NCBI GenBank assembly: GCA_966250015.1
Contig: CBINFS010000008.1
Span: 72,894-136,893 of the forward strand
Reading direction: 5' to 3'
Length of the DNA: 64,000 bases
DNA from: CBINFS01 sp966250015
GTDB taxonomy: Bacteria; Bacteroidota; Rhodothermia; Rhodothermales; DASSAV01
This document shows, piece after piece, positions 34,513-44,048 of this stretch. Made by a program: the position numbers and the translations under genes. A model generated the notes under the pieces. The model saw nothing but the letters and a program-made list of their open reading frames with translations. It did not search any database and had not been told where the DNA came from. Each line of letters starts with the position of its first letter. Position 1 is the first letter of the stretch.

Positions 34513-36468
34513 TCATTCCTGTGACAGGAGTGTCGTAATGTAGTTCAACGCCTCCTGTGCACTGTGACGGTCATACCCGTACTCGTCGATCAGGCGTTGC
34601 TGCACTGCCGAAATTTTCTCCTGAGCTTCCGGGTCTGGCCGCGTCGGCGACGTGACCAGACGCAAGACGTCTCGACGTTCATCGAATAAGTACTGCTCGA
34701 TGGCTTCATGAAGCCGCGAATGGCTATCGAGCGAGAACTTCTGCCCTGCCTTGAAGGCAATCATGGCCTTCCTGATCACCTCCTGACGGAACGAGAGCTT
34801 GCCCGAATCGGAAATTTTGATCTTCTCTTCGACCGAGCGCAGGAAGCGCTCGTCCGGCGGCCTGGTTTCTCCCGTGATGGCATCGGTGATCTGGCGCTGA
34901 TCGAGGTATGCTTCTACTTCGTCCAGATACTTGTCGAGCAGCGTTTGCGCCTCTTCTTCGAACGACGCAAACAGGGCTTTGTGGACGTCCTCTTTCACCC
35001 ACCGGTTGTAAAAGTCCTTGCGCACCGTTACCAGGAAGTCGATCCAGAGGCGTTTCTGCTTCCCATCCATCCGAGCGTCCGACTCGATGGCATCCTTGAG
35101 TGCAAGGAGCACTTCCATACTGGTCAAACTCCGGATTTCACTCCGTGTAATGGCGTTCGACAGCGCGTTGATGATGAACCGGGGGCTGACGCCACTCAGC
35201 CCTTCCTCAGGCGCCTCGGCACGGATACGTTCTACGTCCTTCTCACTGAAGCCCTCGACGTCCTCGCCCGCATAAAGTCTGACCTTTTTCGAGAGGTCCA
35301 GGTCGCCACGCTCCGGCTTAACGAGCCGCGTCATTACGGCAAACACGGCTGCCACCTTGAGTGCGTACGGATCGAGGTGCAGATCCCTGAAGGCACTGGC
35401 ATTCGAAATGAGCTTCTGGTAAATCCGCGCCTCGTCCAGGTACGACAACGTGTAGGGCACCTGGACGATCACCATACGGTCGAGCAAGGCTTCGTTCTCC
35501 TGCTCCCGAAGGAATTTCCTGAATTCGGCGAGGTTGGTGTGCGCCAGAATCGTCTCGTCTACGTAGATCAGAGGGAATCGAGATACTTTGACGTTTTTCT
35601 CCTGGGTCAGGGTTAACAGAAGATACAGGAACTCTCGTTTGACTTTGAGAATCTCGATCATCTCGAGCAGGCCCCTGCTTGCGGCATACACCGCACCCGA
35701 CCAGGACCACGCTCTTGGATCACCCTCGTCTCCGTATTGCGCTACCTTGGAAAGGTCTACCGAACCGACGAGGTCGGCAATGTCCGCCGTAGCTGGATCG
35801 TGCGGGGAGTAGGTTCCAACACCCACTCGATCGGCTTCACTGATAAAGATGCGTTCGACGGGGAACTGCATGAAGTCACCGTCGAACTCATTTTCGAGGC
35901 GAACGCGGCAGTATGGGCACAATTCACCCTGTACGTTGACCTCGTACGTTTCCCTGAAGGCGGCCCGCAAGGTGTGGGGAATCAGGTGAAGCGGGGATTC
36001 GTGTAACGGGCAGTCCTTCAGAGCGTATAGAGCGCCCTCGTCCGTCCTGCTGTACTCTTCGAGCCCCCGCTTCAGCATGATGGCGAGCGTCGACTTCCCA
36101 CCCGACGGCGGTCCGAGAAGCAACAGGAGCCGGCGCCCCACTTCCATTCCGGTGCTGGCCGCCTTGAAGTACTCGATCACACGCTCGAGCGCATCATTGA
36201 TTCCGAAGAGCTCGTCGTGGAAAAGGCTTATGGCACCGTCACCGTTCTCGCCACCGCCTTTTTCCCGGCCGTGCCAGCGAAGCATGTCCCATATATACTG
36301 ATGGCTGGTGCGTGTATGGATGCCGGGGTTTTGCGGAACGATCGTCTCTAAATAGTCACGAACGGTGCCCTGCCAGCTTTTCGCTCTATGTTCCTGTGCA
36401 AATGCAGCGAGGGAATCGATAAAATGTGAGTTTGCCTCAGTTTTTCCTGATCGCGTCGTGCCACTCAT
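34513..36468 (-). CDS. prkA: PrkA-type serine protein kinase (YeaG)
   Basis: A 651-residue AAA+/kinase protein. Walker A GPPSGGKST is at residues 119-127, with the PrkA C-terminal domain after about residue 400. Cysteines in 'GELCPYCRVRL' sit in the AAA part as usual. The start at 36468 is fixed by an excellent Shine-Dalgarno (AGGAGGTGGA on the minus strand, 36480-36471); an in-frame start 39 nt further up lies beyond it. First gene of the prkA-yeaH-spoVR stress operon. Three AACCTT-type half-sites lie 40-70 bp upstream. Confidence 0.94.
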   Translation of the reverse strand: MSGTTRSGKTEANSHFIDSLAAFAQEHRAKSWQGTVRDYLETIVPQNPGIHTRTSHQYIWDMLRWHGREKGGGENGDGAISLFHDELFGINDALERVIEYFKAASTGMEVGRRLLLLLGPPSGGKSTLAIMLKRGLEEYSRTDEGALYALKDCPLHESPLHLIPHTLRAAFRETYEVNVQGELCPYCRVRLENEFDGDFMQFPVERIFISEADRVGVGTYSPHDPATADIADLVGSVDLSKVAQYGDEGDPRAWSWSGAVYAASRGLLEMIEILKVKREFLYLLLTLTQEKNVKVSRFPLIYVDETILAHTNLAEFRKFLREQENEALLDRMVIVQVPYTLSYLDEARIYQKLISNASAFRDLHLDPYALKVAAVFAVMTRLVKPERGDLDLSKKVRLYAGEDVEGFSEKDVERIRAEAPEEGLSGVSPRFIINALSNAITRSEIRSLTSMEVLLALKDAIESDARMDGKQKRLWIDFLVTVRKDFYNRWVKEDVHKALFASFEEEAQTLLDKYLDEVEAYLDQRQITDAITGETRPPDERFLRSVEEKIKISDSGKLSFRQEVIRKAMIAFKAGQKFSLDSHSRLHEAIEQYLFDERRDVLRLVTSPTRPDPEAQEKISAVQQRLIDEYGYDRHSAQEALNYITTLLSQE

Positions 36469-36838
36469 ACTCCACCTCCTGGCAAATAAAAGGGACCGGG
36501 CTTTCAAACCTTAAAGAAACCTTCACCTAAAGGTTCCGCTTATACTCCATTGTGCTGCATACGAAACACTACGTTAGTAAGTACTTGAGTCGCAACGATT
36601 TTTGGCGTCAGTACGTGATTTTTCCCCCGTCATCGTTAAGCTCTTCCGGTTGGCCTTTCGGTGCGGATAAAGAGCAAAAGCTCCCCTGCCCGTCACCCGA
36701 TTTTTCGAACCGATCGAAACCTGTAGCCGTCGATATTTTGCGCCAATAGAATTTTTCAGTCGTCTGGCGATCTTGCTATACTCCGGTGCGTATGTAAACG
36801 CTCGAACCCTTGTTTTTCATTGTGAAAAGAATGGCTTT
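36469..36838. other. Divergent intergenic region between prkA and the MOSC gene
   Basis: The 370 bp hold the strong prkA Shine-Dalgarno (36471-36480), the AACCTT repeats (36507-36535) and, on the other side, sequence leading to the MOSC gene. An open frame from 36773 would extend the MOSC protein by 22 residues, but that part is not family-like. I see nothing else. Confidence 0.5.
36507..36535. promoter_or_regulatory. Phased AACCTT repeats upstream of prkA
   Basis: AACCTT occurs at 36507-36512 and 36518-36523, 11 bp apart, and inverted as AAGGTT at 36530-36535. One-helical-turn spacing is typical of tandem response-regulator half-sites. The cluster is 39-67 bp upstream of the prkA start, in the expected promoter. 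Confidence 0.4.
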
Positions 36839-37282
36839 ATGACTTCAAGCACGCTGCAGGCCATCTGGATCAAGCGCTTCAAAAGAGGACCGATGGACCC
36901 GGTCCAATCGGCCGAACTAATCGCTGGTCAGGGAATCGTCGGCAATGCGAACCAGGGAGGTCGCCGGCAGGTCACCCTGATCGAAGAAGAAGTGTGGAAC
37001 GAGCTGATGCAGGAGGTCGGCGCCTCCATTCCGCCGTCGTCGCGCCGTGCTAACCTGATGATCCGCGGGCTCTCCCTGGCCGAAAGCCGCGGGCGCATTC
37101 TGTGTGTAGGGGATTGCCGGATACTGATCAACGGCGAAACGAAGCCATGCGAGCGAATGGACGAAGCCTTCCCCGGCCTCAGAGCCGCCATGTTTCCGGA
37201 CTGGCGGGGAGGCGCCTACGGTGAAATCGTGGTGGGCGGCCTTTTGACTGTCGGCGAGCCTGTTCACTGGGAGGCTGCCTGA
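36839..37282 (+). CDS. MOSC domain protein
   Basis: A 147-residue protein built almost entirely of a MOSC (molybdenum cofactor sulfurase C-terminal) domain: 'QGIVGNANQGGRRQVTLIEEEVW', 'ANLMIRGLSL' and 'ILINGETKPCERMDE' with the conserved C104. Such stand-alone domains are thought to carry sulfur to metal centres or help detoxify N-hydroxylated compounds. ATG 36839 is chosen over an upstream frame at 36773 by fit to the family. It is convergent with the MazG-like gene, with a 4-nt gap. Confidence 0.88.
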   Translation: MTSSTLQAIWIKRFKRGPMDPVQSAELIAGQGIVGNANQGGRRQVTLIEEEVWNELMQEVGASIPPSSRRANLMIRGLSLAESRGRILCVGDCRILINGETKPCERMDEAFPGLRAAMFPDWRGGAYGEIVVGGLLTVGEPVHWEAA

Positions 37283-37286
37283 GAGC

Positions 37287-37757
37287 TCAGCCTTTGTTAC
37301 CCATTCGTGCGATCACGCCAAGAATATCGGGCGGCGTCCAACCGGGCGGCTTCATCCACTTGCCATCCTCTCTCCGGTAGCTCCCCTCGCCGAATTTCCG
37401 CAGATTCGCCCGGTCAACCTCTTCCAGCACGGGCTCGTCGTCGACTCCAAAAGCGACGAGTGTGCCGATCGTCACTACGGATATGTCTGCACACCCGTCG
37501 ACTACGGCTTCGAGATCCGGTTCACCTTTTACCGAAAAGGTGAGCTTACTCTCCGCCAGGTCTAAGCTTTGGTCAGTGTCCGCGGCTTTTGCCTCGACTC
37601 GAACCCCGAGCCCTTCGATGGTTTCGAGCGCTTCCTCCAGGATTAGCTTGGCACGGAGTAAACGCGTTTCCTGATCGGGTATCGTCGGGCTTTCAGGTGT
37701 CGCCTGTCCCGCTTTCTGCATGAATTCAGCGACACGTTTGTAATGAGGCGTTGGCAT
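37287..37757 (-). CDS. MazG-like / phosphoribosyl-ATP pyrophosphohydrolase-fold protein
   Basis: A 156-residue all-alpha protein. The nucleotide pyrophosphatase fold shows the metal-binding acidic motifs 'ILEEALETIEG' (E-x3-E) and 'VVDGCADISVVTIGTLVAFGVD' (D-x3-D). These enzymes hydrolyse (d)NTPs or related nucleotides; the closest match by eye is the phage/bacterial HAD-associated 'PRA-PH-like' group. Substrate unknown. It stands alone between convergent and divergent neighbours. Confidence 0.78.
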   Translation of the reverse strand: MPTPHYKRVAEFMQKAGQATPESPTIPDQETRLLRAKLILEEALETIEGLGVRVEAKAADTDQSLDLAESKLTFSVKGEPDLEAVVDGCADISVVTIGTLVAFGVDDEPVLEEVDRANLRKFGEGSYRREDGKWMKPPGWTPPDILGVIARMGNKG

Positions 37758-38025
37758 CTTCTGTCAGATCTTCTCGTATGCGGACGGGCGTCCAATATAC
37801 CACCACGGGAGGAAAAAGCGGAAGGTGTCATCTATTCCATACGAATAGATAGCTGCAAAACGTTCCTACAGAACGAATTCGAAGATCATAGAGATTTTGT
37901 GGAATGTGGCCTCCCTCCTGTCCGGATCAGGTGCCACGCGCTGAACGTTGCCTGGTTGCCTTCGTAGAAACTTTCCGTCACATTTCACCCGTTTCTTTCC
38001 CTCAGCCACACGAAAGATCAGCATT

Positions 38026-40053
38026 ATGAAAAAAACACTTCTGGTTGCACTCGTCGCGCTTCTCCCGGCGGCATGTGCAATAAAGCCCGAGGCAAAAGAT
38101 CAGTTGCTGGGCTCCGGCATCGATCCGGCGAACTTTGACACCTTGGTCCGCCCCCAGGACGACCTCTACCGGTATGCGAACGGCACCTGGCTCGACCAAA
38201 CCCAGATCCCGGCTGACCAGTCGAACTACGGCACCTTTGCCGAGCTAGACGACCGTGCAGAGCTCGACATCCGAGCCATCATCGAAGAGGCGGCAAACGC
38301 TGAGAACAGGGAACCCGGTTCGGACGTCCAGAAGATCGGGGACTTCTACCGGAGCTTCATGGATAGCGCCCGCGTAGAGGAACTGGGGCTCGCACCGCTG
38401 GAGGAAGAGCTAAACAGGATCGAAGCAATCTCGTCGAAGGATGATCTCATCCGGTACATGGCATACAACAACAGACTCGGGATGGGCGACCCGGTCTATC
38501 TATTCGTCGATCAGGACGAAAAGGATGCGACCCGCTACATTCTCTATCTGCACCAGTCCGGACTCGGACTGCCCGATAGGGACTATTACTTTGGCGATCA
38601 GTTCAAAGACGCCCGTACGAAGTATGCTGCCTACATCGAAAAAATTCTAGACCTGGCCGGCATGCAGGGTGGTAAGGAGGCAGCCAGTACCATCCTCGAC
38701 CTCGAAACGCGCCTGGCAGAGAACCACTGGACGCAGGTTCAGAATAGGGATCGTGACGCTACGTACAACAAGTATGGCATCGAGGAAGCCAATCAGCTCA
38801 CACCGAATCTTAACTGGAGACTGTTCCTGGACGCAGCGGAAGCCGGAGAGGTGGATACGTTTATCGTACGCCAGCCGAGCTACCTGAAGGCCCTGGACCG
38901 GGTCATCGCCCAGACTCCTCTCGACGACTGGAAAACGTACTTCCGCTTTCACCTGATCAGCGCTGCCGCTCCATACCTGCCGCAGCAATTTGTCGATGCC
39001 CGTTTTGACTTCTACGGGCGTACTTTGAGCGGCACCGAGCAGAATCGCCCCCGCTGGAAACGAGCCGTCAGTGCGATCGACGACGCGCTCGGTGAAATGG
39101 TCGGCAAGCTCTACGTCGAACGGCACTTTGATCCGAAGTCAAAGGAACGCATGGATCAGATGGTGCAGAATCTCCTGAAAGCTTTCGATCAGGGCATTGA
39201 CGAGCTCGAATGGATGGCTGATTCGACCAAGCTTGAAGCCAAAGCCAAGCTGGCAAAGTTTCGGCCTAAAATCGGGTATCCGGACAAATGGAAAGACTAT
39301 TCCGCCCTCGAAGTCAGACCCGACGATCTTTTCGGGAATGTGATGCGTTCGAGAGTGGTCGAATACCGTCGCGAGCTGGATAAGCTGGGTAAACCCATCG
39401 ACCGGGACGAGTGGCTGATGACCCCTCAAACGGTCAATGCATACTACAACCCATCGATGAACGAGATCGTTTTCCCGGCTGCGATCCTTCAACCGCCGTT
39501 TTTTAACGTCGAAGCCGAAGACGCCGTAAATTATGGAGCCATCGGGGCCGTGATCGGGCACGAAATCAGCCACGGGTTCGACGATCAGGGACGGAAATCT
39601 GATGGCGACGGCAACCTTCGCGACTGGTGGACGCCGAAAGACGCGGAGGAGTTTGGTAAGCGCACACAGGTTCTCGTCGAGCAATTCAACGGCTTTAGCC
39701 CGATCGAGGGCATGCACGTAAACGGTGAGTTTACGCTAGGGGAGAATATTGGAGACCTGTCCGGTCTTTCCGTGGCGTACAAAGCCTACAAGTTGTCTCT
39801 TAACGGCAAGGAATCTCCCGTCATCGATGGGTTCACCGGCGATCAGCGGTTCTTTCTGGGTTGGGCCCAGATCTGGCGGCGCAAGTATCGCGAAGACGAG
39901 CTGCGCCGGCGCCTGATTACGGATCCGCACTCGCCAAGTGAATACCGAACAAACGGTCCGGTCGTCCACATGCCCGAGTTTTACACGGCATTCGACGTGA
40001 AAGAGGGCGATGGGATGTACCGAAAACCTGAACAACGCACCCGAATCTGGTAG
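38026..40053 (+). CDS. M13-family (neprilysin/PepO-like) zinc metallopeptidase
   Basis: A 675-residue exported peptidase, probably a lipoprotein (MKKTLLVALVALLPAACA). The zinc motif HEISH is at residues 512-516, with the second motif ENIGD (E573) and the substrate-binding segment 'NAYYNPSMNEIVFPAAILQPPFF'. M13 enzymes cut short peptides. ATG 38026 begins the signal peptide; an earlier in-frame start at 37948 adds an Arg-rich tail and is rejected. Confidence 0.95.
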   Translation: MKKTLLVALVALLPAACAIKPEAKDQLLGSGIDPANFDTLVRPQDDLYRYANGTWLDQTQIPADQSNYGTFAELDDRAELDIRAIIEEAANAENREPGSDVQKIGDFYRSFMDSARVEELGLAPLEEELNRIEAISSKDDLIRYMAYNNRLGMGDPVYLFVDQDEKDATRYILYLHQSGLGLPDRDYYFGDQFKDARTKYAAYIEKILDLAGMQGGKEAASTILDLETRLAENHWTQVQNRDRDATYNKYGIEEANQLTPNLNWRLFLDAAEAGEVDTFIVRQPSYLKALDRVIAQTPLDDWKTYFRFHLISAAAPYLPQQFVDARFDFYGRTLSGTEQNRPRWKRAVSAIDDALGEMVGKLYVERHFDPKSKERMDQMVQNLLKAFDQGIDELEWMADSTKLEAKAKLAKFRPKIGYPDKWKDYSALEVRPDDLFGNVMRSRVVEYRRELDKLGKPIDRDEWLMTPQTVNAYYNPSMNEIVFPAAILQPPFFNVEAEDAVNYGAIGAVIGHEISHGFDDQGRKSDGDGNLRDWWTPKDAEEFGKRTQVLVEQFNGFSPIEGMHVNGEFTLGENIGDLSGLSVAYKAYKLSLNGKESPVIDGFTGDQRFFLGWAQIWRRKYREDELRRRLITDPHSPSEYRTNGPVVHMPEFYTAFDVKEGDGMYRKPEQRTRIW

Positions 40054-40058
40054 GTTCA

Positions 40059-40092
40059 AACGGGGAAGGGGTCGTCAGTCTCCATCCCCGTT
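40059..40092 (+). terminator. Intrinsic terminator of the M13 peptidase gene
   Basis: An 8-bp stem AACGGGGA/TCCCCGTT with an 18-nt loop begins 5 nt after the stop codon. The tail (CACTTTTA) is only moderately T-rich. Confidence 0.65.
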
Positions 40093-40238
40093 CACTTTTA
40101 CCTTCCTGCGTCATCTTGAAGACTGTTACGGGGACGTGACGAATGAGCCGAAACGATATTGCTTTACTCATTCCCGGGCTTCTACTTTTGCATAGATGAA
40201 CAAATGCCACAGCCCTTTCACCATCCCAAAGCAAAATC

Positions 40239-41138
40239 ATGTTATCATTTGATCGAACGTCCTTCGGCATCCGGCATTATTTGCTGATATTGCCTCTTCT
40301 CACTTTTGCCCTGCTGTTTACCGGCTGCGGAGGCAGGTCTGATTCGATGGACGCCACACCGGAAGACGTCGACGAGGATACCCCGGCCGAAATCTCGGAA
40401 AAGGAACGTGCTGCATTCGAGGCGCCTGACGACAGTGTCATCACAGAAGAGCAGGTAACCATGTATTTAAAAGCCAGCCTCTTGCAGTTCGACCTGGTTC
40501 GCCAACACAGCGAGCGTCTCCACGAAAGAATGCAAAAGATGGAAGAACGAGCGGAGAAGGGTGGAACGCTGGCCGGACTTCGCAACCTGATGGAAGCGGG
40601 AAGCACCATTGTCGAATTCGGGGATCTGATCGGTGGAAGCCTGGTCCGCTCCTCCCGGACCCTCGGATACAACCCGGCTGAAATCGAGTGGGTACGCGAC
40701 CGTATGACGGAGCTGTCCACCTACGTAATGTTCAAGCCGATGCAGGAAGCATTTGCGCAGAGCGCGCAGGAAGCAAGGCGGAACCTGGAAGAAATGCAGG
40801 CCGCCATGGCAGAAAGCGGTGAGGAATCAGGTTTTACTGAGGAAGACATTGCCACTGCGCTTCAGAACATAGAGGAAACCGAAAGCACGAGCTTCGACAT
40901 CCCACCCAGTGTGCAGAAGAACATCGAGGTGCTCCACAGGGCGAAACCCAACGTGACGGATCAGATGTGGAGTGCCATCGGCGTTGCGGGAGGCGCGATG
41001 GGTCTCATGGCGATTTCGGGGCTGAACGACCCCAATGACACGGAGGCACAGCAGAAGCTCGACGAATACCGCCGGTTGTTTACGGATGCCCTCGAAAACC
41101 GAGTATCCCCCGGAATGGAGAACGAACCAATTCAGTAG
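40239..41138 (+). CDS. Predicted lipoprotein, function unknown
   Basis: A 299-residue protein not recognised as a named family. It has a signal with lipobox-like FTGC (C30), an acidic linker (MDATPEDVDEDTPAEISEKE), then mainly charged alpha-helical sequence with likely coiled coils ('RQHSERLHERMQKMEERAEKGG' region and 'AQEARRNLEEMQAAMAESGEESG'), and a short hydrophobic stretch near residues 240-255 ('IGVAGGAMGLMAISGL'). It is flanked by terminators on both sides, so it is monocistronic. A periplasmic or envelope-associated role is all that can be said. Confidence 0.75.
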   Translation: MLSFDRTSFGIRHYLLILPLLTFALLFTGCGGRSDSMDATPEDVDEDTPAEISEKERAAFEAPDDSVITEEQVTMYLKASLLQFDLVRQHSERLHERMQKMEERAEKGGTLAGLRNLMEAGSTIVEFGDLIGGSLVRSSRTLGYNPAEIEWVRDRMTELSTYVMFKPMQEAFAQSAQEARRNLEEMQAAMAESGEESGFTEEDIATALQNIEETESTSFDIPPSVQKNIEVLHRAKPNVTDQMWSAIGVAGGAMGLMAISGLNDPNDTEAQQKLDEYRRLFTDALENRVSPGMENEPIQ

Positions 41139-41151
41139 TTCGATCTTATCC

Positions 41152-41195
41152 AAAAAAAGGGGCAGCCTGACCAAACGCCGGGCTGCCCCTTTTTT
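41152..41195. terminator. Bidirectional intrinsic terminator
   Basis: GGGGCAGCC (41159-41167) pairs with GGCTGCCCC (41181-41189), flanked by seven A on one side and a T run on the other. It serves the lipoprotein gene and the convergent isomerase gene. Confidence 0.9.
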
Positions 41196-41210
41196 CATCG
41201 TTAGGTAGTC

Positions 41211-42137
41211 TTATTGTGCGAAGGCAACGGTCTCGAGGTATGCCGTGCTGATCGGAATGTTACCCCATGGATCGGCCGTCTCGTCTTCGATGTAATACCG
41301 TTCAACACCAACCTCTTTCGCAGCCGCAAGGACGCCCGCGTAATCAATCATCCCCGTACCCACCGGCACTTCGGTATCCGGAGGTGCTCCACCGCTGTGA
41401 TCGTCTGTTGGAGTACCTTCCCTCATATCCTTGATGTGCATCAGCTTCCACCGGTCGGGATATTTGCGAAGGAGGGCAGCGGGGTCCTGACCGGGACGGG
41501 TTACCCAGAATACGTCCATTTCATATGCAACGTCTTCGGGGTCCGTCTCCTGCATCATGACGTCAAACGGAATGACGCCGTCCGCAGTGGGCTGAAATTC
41601 ATAGCCGTGAACGTGATAGTAGAACTGCAGGCCACGTGCTGAGGCGGCTTCGCCCCACGCGTTGAAGTCGGCTGCAGCCTGCCGCGCCATCTCCACGGTA
41701 AAGGGTCCTTCGGGATGCGGAATCCACGCAACGCCGACGTATTCCACGCCGAGCGTTTCAGCCTGATCGAGTACGGACTCGAGGCTGTCACGCAACAGCT
41801 CGTATCCGACGTGCATGGCTGTGGCTTCCAGCCCTGCGTTGTCCAGTTCCTGACGGAATTGCTCCGCTGTCATACCATACGTCCCGGCCAGCTCCACTTC
41901 CTTGAATCCCAGCGCACGAACTCTTGCCAGCGTACCGGGAATGTCATCCTGGATGTAGTTCCTGAAGCTCCAGAGCTGCACTCCCAGGGGGCCTGCAAAA
42001 TCACCCGTGAAATTGAATGTGGTCGTGTCGATACCATCCGATAGTGTTCCCTCCCCCGTATCGGCCGGCTCACAGCCGATCACGATGGCGGAACACAACA
42101 CGAGTACCGCACTGAAAATGGATAGTGTGTGCTTCAT
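41211..42137 (-). CDS. Lipoprotein sugar phosphate isomerase/epimerase-like TIM barrel
   Basis: A 308-residue protein with signal and lipobox (VIGC). TIM-barrel segments are 'LGVQLWSFRNYI', 'LGFKEVELAG', 'VEYVGVAWIPHPEG', 'LQFYYHVHGYEF', 'AYEMDVFWVTRPG', 'MHIKDM' and 'RYYIEDE', typical of xylose-isomerase-like exported sugar isomerases. The acidic and His residues that bind a metal in the family are present (E, D, H, E pattern). ATG 42137 starts the signal; a frame from 42230 is rejected. Likely acts on sugars at the outer side of a membrane. Substrate unknown. Confidence 0.82.
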   Translation of the reverse strand: MKHTLSIFSAVLVLCSAIVIGCEPADTGEGTLSDGIDTTTFNFTGDFAGPLGVQLWSFRNYIQDDIPGTLARVRALGFKEVELAGTYGMTAEQFRQELDNAGLEATAMHVGYELLRDSLESVLDQAETLGVEYVGVAWIPHPEGPFTVEMARQAAADFNAWGEAASARGLQFYYHVHGYEFQPTADGVIPFDVMMQETDPEDVAYEMDVFWVTRPGQDPAALLRKYPDRWKLMHIKDMREGTPTDDHSGGAPPDTEVPVGTGMIDYAGVLAAAKEVGVERYYIEDETADPWGNIPISTAYLETVAFAQ

Positions 42138-42350
42138 TGTAAGCGATGAGTTTGGTTCAAAAGGTGGACCGGCAACCGGACATAAACGGTTATGCCGTGA
42201 CGAAGGAAGAAGGGATACAGCGTCCGCCATATCCCCCTTATCTCATCAGCATATTAACGTATAAACGCTGGTTCTGAAATGCAACGGATCCGCATCGGCT
42301 ACCGCCTCTTCTTGCGTGTAAGACGGCCCCAGTAACTCTAATGCGGTCAA

Positions 42351-42836
42351 TCAAAGTTCTACCACATCGACGGACAGGATTCGGTCACCCTGCCGGATGG
42401 CGTTGACGACCTCCTGCCCGGCTCTGACCTTGCCGAAAACGGTGTGCTTCCCGTTCAGGTGGGGTTGAGGTGAGTGGGTTATAAAAAACTGGCTCCCATT
42501 GGTGTTCGGTCCGGCATTGGCCATTGAAATGACGCCCGTCTCGTGCGTGAGCGGGTTGCCCACGGTTTCATCTTCAAACTTGTAGCCGGGCCCTCCCATG
42601 CCTGTTCCGGTCGGATCACCGCCCTGGATCACAAAGTTGCTGATGACCCGGTGGAAGGTGACGCCGTCATAGAAACCTTCCTTCGCAAGGAAAATGAAGT
42701 TGTTAACGGTCTTCGGTGCATATTCGGGAAACAGGTCCAATTCGATGTCGCCCCGTTCGGTATGCATGGTGGCACGGTAGGTACCCGTCTCGTCGATCAT
42801 CATCTCCGGGGGCTTCGAATACGTTTTTTTGGTCAT
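42351..42836 (-). CDS. Cyclophilin-type peptidyl-prolyl cis-trans isomerase
   Basis: A 161-residue single-domain cyclophilin without signal peptide. Motifs 'FHRVISNFVIQGGDPTGTGMGGPGYKFEDE', 'GVISMANAGPNTNGSQFFIT' and 'LNGKHTVFGKV' give the complete active site, including the R-x-x-x-F-x-x-Q-G-G core. A cytoplasmic protein-folding helper. It appears monocistronic. Confidence 0.95.
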   Translation of the reverse strand: MTKKTYSKPPEMMIDETGTYRATMHTERGDIELDLFPEYAPKTVNNFIFLAKEGFYDGVTFHRVISNFVIQGGDPTGTGMGGPGYKFEDETVGNPLTHETGVISMANAGPNTNGSQFFITHSPQPHLNGKHTVFGKVRAGQEVVNAIRQGDRILSVDVVEL

Positions 42837-42923
42837 GACTTTTTCGATTGAAGGAAGGTTTTAAGGAGTGGCCAATCGCCACGGTATTCGAACCAACTCA
42901 TAGAGTGGGTGGGTCCCGGCCTG

Positions 42924-43775
42924 TTACTTCACGTCGGTAACGGTAATTTCCTTTCCGATCCAGTCCACGATGTCCCGATATACCTCGTCTCGATCGAGGT
43001 CGTTGTGAGGCTCGTGAAAACTGTTTGGATAGATCCGAAGGGTTTTATCAGGAGACGAGACGTGTTCGTGCAACCAGGTGCTCCCTTCGGGAAGATTGAT
43101 CTTGTCCGATCCGCCGTGGACGAACAGTACGGGCAGGTGAATCTCCGCAATACGCGATTTGATTCGTTCGATTGCCTCCATCGCTTCCGTTCCCCAGCGA
43201 GCCGATGCAAAACCGTGAACGAGAGGATCGTTTCGATAGGCATTAACCACTTCCGGATCGTGAGATAGAGACGCTGGATCAAGCGCAAGGTCCAGCTTGA
43301 AATTCGGCTTCACCCTGGAAAGCAATCGGGCAAGCGCCACCCTGAACGGTGAAGCTACACCGGCCGGCACAAGAGCCGAACCACTTACAATAAAGCCGCT
43401 TAAACCATCCGGATATTCAATCACGTAATCGAGTACGACCAGGGAACCCATGCTGTGCCCGTACAGGAAGACCGGACGACCCGAATCCAGGGAAAAAACC
43501 AACTTCAGAAACGCCCGGAGATCCTCCCGGTATTCGACCCACGACAGAATGTGCCCACGCTGCCCAGGTGAGCGGCCGTGTCCACGGTAGTCGAAGCCGT
43601 GAACCGTAATGCCGTTTGCGTTCAAATGCGTCGCGAGGTGCCCGTAACGGCCTATGTGCTCTCCAAAACCGTGGCCTATAACGAAGACTGCTCTAAAGTC
43701 ACCCTGAGCATGCCACGATCGTCTGTACAGCACCGTGCCACCGTATCCTTCAAAGGTATCTTCCTCGTGTGCCAT
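42924..43775 (-). CDS. Alpha/beta hydrolase, monoacylglycerol-lipase/lysophospholipase-like
   Basis: A 283-residue serine hydrolase. The oxyanion segment is 'VIGHGFGEHIGRYGHLA', the nucleophile elbow YGHSMG has S108, the acid is expected in 'VLFVHGGSDKIN' and the base in 'SFHEPHND'. The H-G-x-G-E-H-x-x-R-Y motif is characteristic of the monoglyceride lipase/PldB group. No signal peptide. It probably acts in the cytoplasm or at the inner membrane on lipid esters. Confidence 0.9.
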   Translation of the reverse strand: MAHEEDTFEGYGGTVLYRRSWHAQGDFRAVFVIGHGFGEHIGRYGHLATHLNANGITVHGFDYRGHGRSPGQRGHILSWVEYREDLRAFLKLVFSLDSGRPVFLYGHSMGSLVVLDYVIEYPDGLSGFIVSGSALVPAGVASPFRVALARLLSRVKPNFKLDLALDPASLSHDPEVVNAYRNDPLVHGFASARWGTEAMEAIERIKSRIAEIHLPVLFVHGGSDKINLPEGSTWLHEHVSSPDKTLRIYPNSFHEPHNDLDRDEVYRDIVDWIGKEITVTDVK

Positions 43776-43891
43776 CCTGGTCAGGTTTGTAGCTCGCCCG
43801 GCTGACAGGCAATATGGTCGAGTTGTCTCCTCTTGTTTGCAAGGTACAACATCAAATGACTTCCGGAAGAATAACGATGCTCAAATCGAAC

Positions 43892-43934
43892 AAAAAAGCC
43901 TGCCGGCAAACCTTGACAGGTAAAGCCGGCAGGC
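43892..43934 (-). terminator. Intrinsic terminator, minus strand
   Basis: A 10-bp perfect stem GCCTGCCGGC (43898-43907) with its complement at 43925-43934. On the minus strand it is followed by six T. It lies about 115 nt after the HEAT-repeat-like gene. Confidence 0.8.
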
Positions 43935-44048
43935 TCGCAGCTGAGCCAACACGGGATTTCCGCCCGAATCGGTTCAGCCGCCCCAACTCAACGTAGACGA
44001 GCCCGCGTCAGTGTGAACGGGCAGTTGATTGGTGAATCATTCTAACGT

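Noticed and set aside
34708..35616. 302-residue open frame antisense to prkA
   Set aside because: PrkA is a full-length conserved protein; the opposite frame shows no recognisable domain or start signal.
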